Part shown: one piece after another, positions 7,556-11,291 of the stretch
Layout of the letters: every line of letters begins with the position of its first letter
Numbering within the stretch: position 1 is the stretch's first letter
From: Dunaliella salina
Lineage: Eukaryota; Chlorophyta; Chlorophyceae; Chlamydomonadales; Dunaliellaceae
Assembly: GCA_002284615.2 (NCBI GenBank)
Contig: MU069467.1
Coordinates: 538,443-549,733 of the forward strand
DNA length: 11,291 nt
Reading direction: 5' to 3'
The notes under the pieces: model-generated
Told to the model about the DNA's origin: nothing
What the model saw: the letters and a program-made list of their open reading frames with translations, nothing else
Database searches by the model: none
Program-made: the position numbers and the translations under genes

Positions 7556-7794
7556 CGGGACTTCATCTTCCAGCGAGAGGCACTGTCAATACCAGTGCCG
7601 AATGTTAGGACTTCCCGTATTATATGGGCCATATTGCAGGAGGGCTGTCAGGTCTTTCCTCAATGGAGCGTAAGTAAAATTTCACTTTTCCTTCAGCATT
7701 TTTTCTTACACCAAATTTGCAGGCTGTTGAGCATGAGGCGATGGACACAGCAGCTGGGTCACTCCAGATGCTTCAAAATAAGGGCAGAAAGTGA
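7556..7794 (+). CDS. Candidate last two exons of an unrecognised gene
   Basis: Exon-like segment 7556-7678 lies between AACCAG and a consensus donor GTAAGT. It reads RDFIFQREALSIPVP and continues to FPQWS. Segment 7723-7794 follows the strong acceptor TTTTTTCTTACACCAAATTTGCAG and reads AVEHEAMDTAAGSLQ to TGA. Both ends are phase 0 and the 44-base intron is short. A frame just upstream (about 7433-7491, HVEIRVHALRMCAKDLQWQM) ends in phase at GTGAGC and could precede it. No family is recognised. If real, this may be the 3' end of the same gene as 6925-7285. Confidence 0.33.
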
Positions 7795-8159
7795 TTTGCA
7801 TTCCTCCTGAAGTAACTAAGCGCAAAGCCATGTATGTTGCCTTTTCTCTAGGTGCTGTTTACAAAGCAACATACACACTTTTCAGTGGCAAAAAGGGCAT
7901 AAATACAATTATCATATAAAGGGATGTACACTATCTGTTGTCAACTTTGGCTATGGATGCCGCAAAGAAGAAAAGTGCAGGAGATATGGGTGCTATCGTC
8001 TGTAGGTGTTGGCAAGCATGTCTATGCAACAATGTATATTGGAAGTTGAGCACCTCCTGAATATTCCTGGATTGAAATTCCATGTTGGTGTGGCCCTGCC
8101 TTTGATTGATAAACCTTCCTTCATAGTCTTTCTTCTTTTTGTAGATCCCCTTTGAAATT

Positions 8160-8237
8160 ATTGGTTTCCATTGGTTTAAAAACCATTGGTTCACCATTGG
8201 ACTTTATTGGACTCGATAATCATTGGATTATTATTGG
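8160..8237. promoter_or_regulatory. Cluster of seven ATTGG (inverted CCAAT) motifs
   Basis: ATTGG occurs at 8160, 8170, 8185, 8196, 8206, 8222 and 8233, seven times in 78 bases, always on the plus strand. CCATTGGTTT (8168-8177) and AAACCATTGG (8180-8189) also form a nearly perfect inverted repeat. CCAAT boxes bind NF-Y in eukaryotes, so this could be a promoter element for something on either strand, or a decayed minisatellite based on an ATTGG unit. Confidence 0.45.
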
Positions 8238-8300
8238 AATTATTATTCGTTGTTGATCATGATCACCGACTTTGAACAGGTTCTGTATGTCTTCATGCAG

Positions 8301-8495
8301 AAGTGCAAATCTTTTCTTCCGTGCACTGGGTGCTTTAAAGGGCAGGGATGTATTTCAATCTGTAAGCTGTGCTGGAATGCTAAACTTTCTGAGGAAAATC
8401 TTGCAAGGACTGTGGCATGGTCAGGTTACTGCAACTTCTCGCGTTGTCTCAGAAGCAAGTACGCACATCTTTTTGCAGCAAGTGCCCAGCATTGA
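8301..8495 (+). CDS. Candidate cysteine-rich exon, zinc-finger-like and degenerate
   Basis: After an acceptor-like TCTTCATGCAG the frame is open to TGA at 8493-8495. It holds eight cysteines, including CxxC pairs CTGC and CKLC, then WNAKLSEENLA, GYCNFSRCLR and SKY. Order and spacing loosely resemble the zf-4CXXC_R1 type zinc finger (CDCA7-like and related plant proteins). In that family a CxxC followed by a basic, Tyr/Gly/Glu segment precedes a CPxCRGxCNCxxCR block. Here the CPxC pair is missing and one cysteine position reads Phe, so if homologous it has decayed. A second frame (8272-8580) is also open across the same bases. This is a motif impression, not a firm call. Confidence 0.25.
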   Translation, partial: KCKSFLPCTGCFKGQGCISICKLCWNAKLSEENLARTVAWSGYCNFSRCLRSKYAHLFAASAQH

Positions 8496-8669
8496 CTTTC
8501 ATTCTACTTTTGCAGCATTCTTTGCTGCGTTCTTTGCAATCATGCCACAGAGTAGTGTTTGCACACAGAGTCTTAAATAATACAGGCCCTTTCTAAGTCC
8601 CCATGCTCGTATCTGAGGTCATCCAATTTTTCCAAAGCCACAGAGTCAGCACTCTGCGAGTTGTTTCCA

Positions 8670-8742
8670 AGTCCCCTCTGTAAGTTCCTTAGTCCCCTCT
8701 GTAGGTCCCTCTGTCAGTTTTTTTCCTTAGTCCCCTCTGTAA
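8670..8742. repeat. Imperfect AGTCCCCTCTGTA repeats
   Basis: AGTCCCCTCTGTAA or AGTCCCCTCTGTAG occurs at 8670-8683, 8691-8704 and 8729-8742, with a shortened GTCCCTCTGTC at 8705-8715. Spacers are T-rich (TTCCTT). The array is an irregular short minisatellite. Confidence 0.85.
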
Positions 8743-8768
8743 CCTTTGTCCTAAGTCAATACTGAAGG

Positions 8769-8774
8769 AATAAA
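8769..8774 (+). terminator. Possible polyadenylation signal AATAAA
   Basis: A canonical hexamer lies downstream of the candidate exons at 7556-7794 and 8301-8495 and just after the short repeats. It is suitable as a transcript end on the plus strand, but no downstream GT-rich element is obvious and plants use loose signals. Confidence 0.25.
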
Positions 8775-8959
8775 GTTTTCAGCCATCCGGGCCACTCCAA
8801 GTCATAAGAATATCAATATACGCCACAATCTTTACTTCGATTTCATAAAGTTGGTTATGAGGCATGGACGAGGTTGCAACAAGTACTCTCTGTGAGATAA
8901 ACTGTTGCCAACAGTGTGTGGAATGGTTAACAGGGGGTGGAGAGGAGAGGTGTGACTCC

Positions 8960-9080
8960 CAGTTGACCCACACCCTTGTGCACTGGGCCCCATCATACCC
9001 AGCATGCGTCTTCACCCACAGGAACCTGCATCAAGGTAATATGTTCCAATGCTTGGGTTGTGAGCAGGAGTTGGAGTTCT
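8960..9080 (+). repeat. Diverged copy of a module also at 9750-9850
   Basis: CACCCACAGGAACCTGCATCAA and the following AATGCTTGGGTTGTGA resemble GCCCACAGGGACCCGCACAA and AATGCTTGGATTTGTGA near 9784-9832, with similar spacing. The later copy encodes in different frames LIDPTTPANCMPTSLPTGT and ITYNAWICEALVEAAYASIG, which read like part of a mobile-element protein with a frameshift. The function is unknown. Confidence 0.35.
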
Positions 9081-9241
9081 AATGCTTTGGCGCAGCCCCC
9101 CCCCTGCTTGTTCATTTCAATTTACCTTGGTAAGGCAAGGTAAGGTTACATCGCTTTATCCGCCTACAAGGGCAGCTGAGCAGAGAGTTGGAGGCCTGTA
9201 ACTAGACCAATTTAAGCAAAAATGAAAGCATTGCTCAAAAG

Positions 9242-9680
9242 TCAGGCACAGCATCTCAAGCATGCAGACACAAACTTGGCTAATTCTAAGACATTAGCTT
9301 GGTTCATGAAGTCTCTGAGGCGTATTGGACAACCGGGAGGTGCACAGCTGAACAAATGATGGAACTGATTGCGCAAGTCTGTCAGATCCCGAAAAGGGCA
9401 CTCCAGAATAATGTGCTCTTCATCTTGCACAGTGTGCCATCGCATTCGTTGCAGATCCAGTGTGTGAACTCCTCTGTCTGTGCACTCGACCCCAAAGAAA
9501 GAAAGATTTGTGCTTGCCTTTTGGCCGCGTGCATTAAGGAAAGAGTCTCCCATTGACTCCCACCGATGGAGCACCAGGTATTTTACCCCGGCCACAAGGA
9601 TTTGATCCGAGGACCTCCTCCTTGCGTCCTTTACGCCTGACCAGGCTGACGTGTCACATAAGCATCAAGATGCGCGCCAC
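9242..9680 (-). mobile_element. LINE-type ORF2 carboxy-terminal fragment L3
   Basis: The minus-strand frame ends at 9242 and contains QDEEHIILECPFRDLTDLR, then HHLF, then RLRDFMNQANVLELAKF and a final CLRCCA. A DE-x-H-x4-C box followed by an LR..F..LF segment and an LRDF helix is the usual C-terminal end of many non-LTR retrotransposon ORF2 proteins after the reverse transcriptase. Just upstream on the minus strand lie the motif SFLNARGQKAS and the DNA core CTTAATGCACGCGGCC, shared with L1 and L4. The preceding reverse transcriptase is absent, so this is truncated. Below 9242, TTACCTTGGTAAGGCAAGGTAAGG at 9122-9145 may mark the repeat-like 3' tail. Confidence 0.6.
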
Positions 9681-9749
9681 TAGACCATTCATCCTGGATA
9701 ATCCCGGGGCCGTCCATGCGTTGGGGTTTGGCTCTGGCCTTATCGACCC

Positions 9750-9850
9750 CACGACACCTGCAAACTGCATGCCCACCTCCTTGCCCACAGGGACCCGCAC
9801 AAAATTATAACCTATAATGCTTGGATTTGTGAAGCACTAGTTGAAGCTGC
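9750..9850 (+). repeat. Module of possible mobile-element coding sequence, frameshifted
   Basis: A plus-strand frame reads GLIDPTTPANCMPTSLPTG and is lost to a stop. An adjacent frame continues with ITYNAWICEALVEAAYASIG. This is the usual look of a decayed coding repeat. A diverged copy lies at 8960-9080. It overlaps no other gene. Confidence 0.3.
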
Positions 9851-10430
9851 TTATGCCAGTATTGGCAGGGGTGTGGGTGTGGGGGGGGGGGCGGCTGTGT
9901 TGGGGATTTCGGGGTGGTTAAAGTCAGGTGTTGGCTGCAACGCGTACACGGGCTGTCATGTCAATTTGGGGCAATGCATGGCATCTGACAGCAGTGCGTG
10001 GCGCAAAAAGAGGCATTGTATGAGATTTGCTATGTGGAGGAGGAGGTTGGCAAGGGGGGCGCAGGCCCCCTGCATGATTCATTTTAAAACCCTGATGACT
10101 TGGGTCCGTCTTTAGGAGCAAACCTCATAAATGGGATGAATTGGTATCCTTAGCAGAGAGAAGCACCAGCTCTGCCCCTTGTTTTGTGATCCGGATGGTC
10201 ACACCCTACTTGTTTAAACTAGTTTGCACTGCTGAGGGGAACGGTCGGTCGCTACATGGGAGGAATGTAAAGTGATGATTGGACTTGGTTTATCCAAACA
10301 TGTGTATCAGTACCAACAGACAGAGACTGAAGCTCTGCAAGCAGTTGTCTAAAGGCAAGTATAGACAGATTCAGCAAGACCACCACCTTGGTGCTGCACC
10401 CTGGTCATGCTGAGTTGGGATGTGCAAAGC
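9851..10430. other. Intergenic stretch, nothing recognised
   Basis: A G run lies at 9880-9892. Open frames at 9873-10115 (plus) and 9924-10121 (minus) are mutual shadows without motifs. No RNA gene is seen. Confidence 0.5.
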
Positions 10431-11100
10431 TAAAGAAAAAACAAAAAGAAAAAGAAAAGCCTACGCAAGCCAAAGGCCGCGTGCATTAAGGGAAGAACCC
10501 CTAACAATAGTTAGGGGCCTCACCAGGGGGCCCCCTACCTAAACTAGACAAAACTAGCCTAGGAGAGAGCAAGAGACAAAACCAAATGGGATCTGGAGGA
10601 TTGCTTGCCATGCCCCTGAGCACTCGGACTCTCCTCCTTCCATCCTCAGCTAACTCCGCGCGCCCAGCAAACCCCCTCCCAGATGCCCCCTGAAAGCAAA
10701 GTGCATGTCTAGTGTTAATGATGGTGGATGATCTTTGGATGGCATGGTCCCTAAGCTGGGATGCTAGCGATTTAGCTTTTTGTTTGGTCAGGCCCAGATT
10801 TATAAGAGGTGCATTTGTATAATCATTGTAAATCGTGCCACCCACACCAATCAAGATGATGTGCAAAGTCACTTTGTTATTCCTGTTTGAGTTTCTTTAA
10901 GTCTGTTTATGATGTGGGAATGTTGAGCCTGCGCACGTTCAAAAGCGATGAAGGGATTTGTGTCAGGGCAGGATTTAAGTTCAACGAGGTGGATGTCCCT
11001 ATCTTGTGGGGGGGTCTTGGAAGGATCGAGGTGGGCTTGTCTGCCTGGGATAGGGCGCACAAAGAGAGCATCAGTGCAAAGCTCCGTTCCAAACGTGCAG
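10431..11100 (-). mobile_element. Non-LTR retroelement 3' fragment L4 with ExK motif (frameshifted)
   Basis: On the minus strand, from 11100 downwards, the frame reads TDALFVRPIPG and DIHLVELKSCPDTNP, then ERAQAQHSHIINRLK. After a frame change near 10870 it continues with VTLHIILIGVGGTIY, KQKAKSLASQL and ASNPPDP, to a stop just below 10501. The second part matches fragment L2. Asp at 11070-11072 and Glu-x-Lys at 10974-10982, about 30 residues apart, fit a PD-(D/E)XK nuclease core, which is an inference from motif spacing. The 3' region carries CTTAATGCACGCGGCC (shared with L1 and L3) and a pyrimidine-rich tail down to about 10431. The frameshift and missing reverse transcriptase mark it as dead. 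Confidence 0.6.
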
Positions 11101-11291
11101 CGTCATTCTAATATCATAATGGTATAGAATTAATCACGAAGCGATCGTCCGTCCCAAATGTCCTGAAAATTTCGACACACAAACCTACCGCTCCAAGTAC
11201 ACAATTCACACAGGAGATAGGAAATTTTTTTTTCGTGGGAGGCTTGTGTGAATTTTGCGCTGCACCCCCCTGACGCCCCTGCCGGGGGCCC
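11101..11291. other. Window end, unassigned
   Basis: AT-rich at first, then a run of T at 11225-11233 and a C/G-rich end. I see no gene. It may be upstream sequence of the L4 insertion. Confidence 0.4.

Noticed and set aside
1..11291. tRNA, rRNA, CRISPR, bacterial operons, phage genes
   Set aside because: No cloverleaf with A and B boxes, no rRNA-like core, no spaced identical repeats and no Shine-Dalgarno-led gene runs were seen on reading both strands.

Overview
The window looks like nuclear DNA of a green-lineage eukaryote. It has GT-AG introns, long intergenic stretches, GT and CTT microsatellites, and several broken non-LTR retroelement fragments. The best gene encodes a small secreted protein with the eight-cysteine signature of plant non-specific lipid-transfer proteins, which points to a streptophyte (a land plant or a streptophyte alga). 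The retroelement fragments resemble ORF ends that I associate with large algal and seedless-plant genomes, but I cannot name a genus from sequence alone.

Layout. Positions 1-57 are a (GT)n tract. Positions 57-640 hold only small repeats and a 14-bp perfect palindrome. Positions 650-880 carry a minus-strand retroelement fragment (L1), followed by a (CTT)n tract and a pyrimidine-rich stretch (922-1070). Positions 1512-1885 carry a plus-strand fragment with a frameshift (L2). Positions 2291-2376 are a two-copy 43-bp tandem duplication. Positions 2688-3713 are the lipid-transfer-protein-like gene, modelled as three exons with matching splice phases. Intron 2 contains what looks like a relic of a second first exon.

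Positions 3714-8800 contain no gene I can name. They do hold short open segments on the plus strand bounded by plausible splice sites: 4031-4285, 5069-5141, 5287-5417, 5759-5981, 6925-7285, 7556-7794 and 8301-8495. One of these, 8301-8495, is cysteine-rich and looks like a degenerate zinc finger. A cluster of seven ATTGG motifs lies at 8160-8237, and a set of AGTCCCCTCTGTA repeats followed by AATAAA lies at 8670-8774. These segments may be exons of one or two unrecognised genes; I give them low confidence.

Positions 8925-11100 are again mobile-element debris. They hold a minus-strand LINE carboxy-terminal fragment (L3, 9242-9680), a repeated plus-strand module (about 8960-9080 and 9750-9850), and a minus-strand fragment (L4, 10431-11100). 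L4 has the same family ending as L2 and a D...ExK motif suggestive of a PD-(D/E)XK nuclease fold.

No rRNA, tRNA, CRISPR array or bacterial-style operon was seen. No functional link between the lipid-transfer-like gene and the candidate exons downstream can be shown from the sequence.
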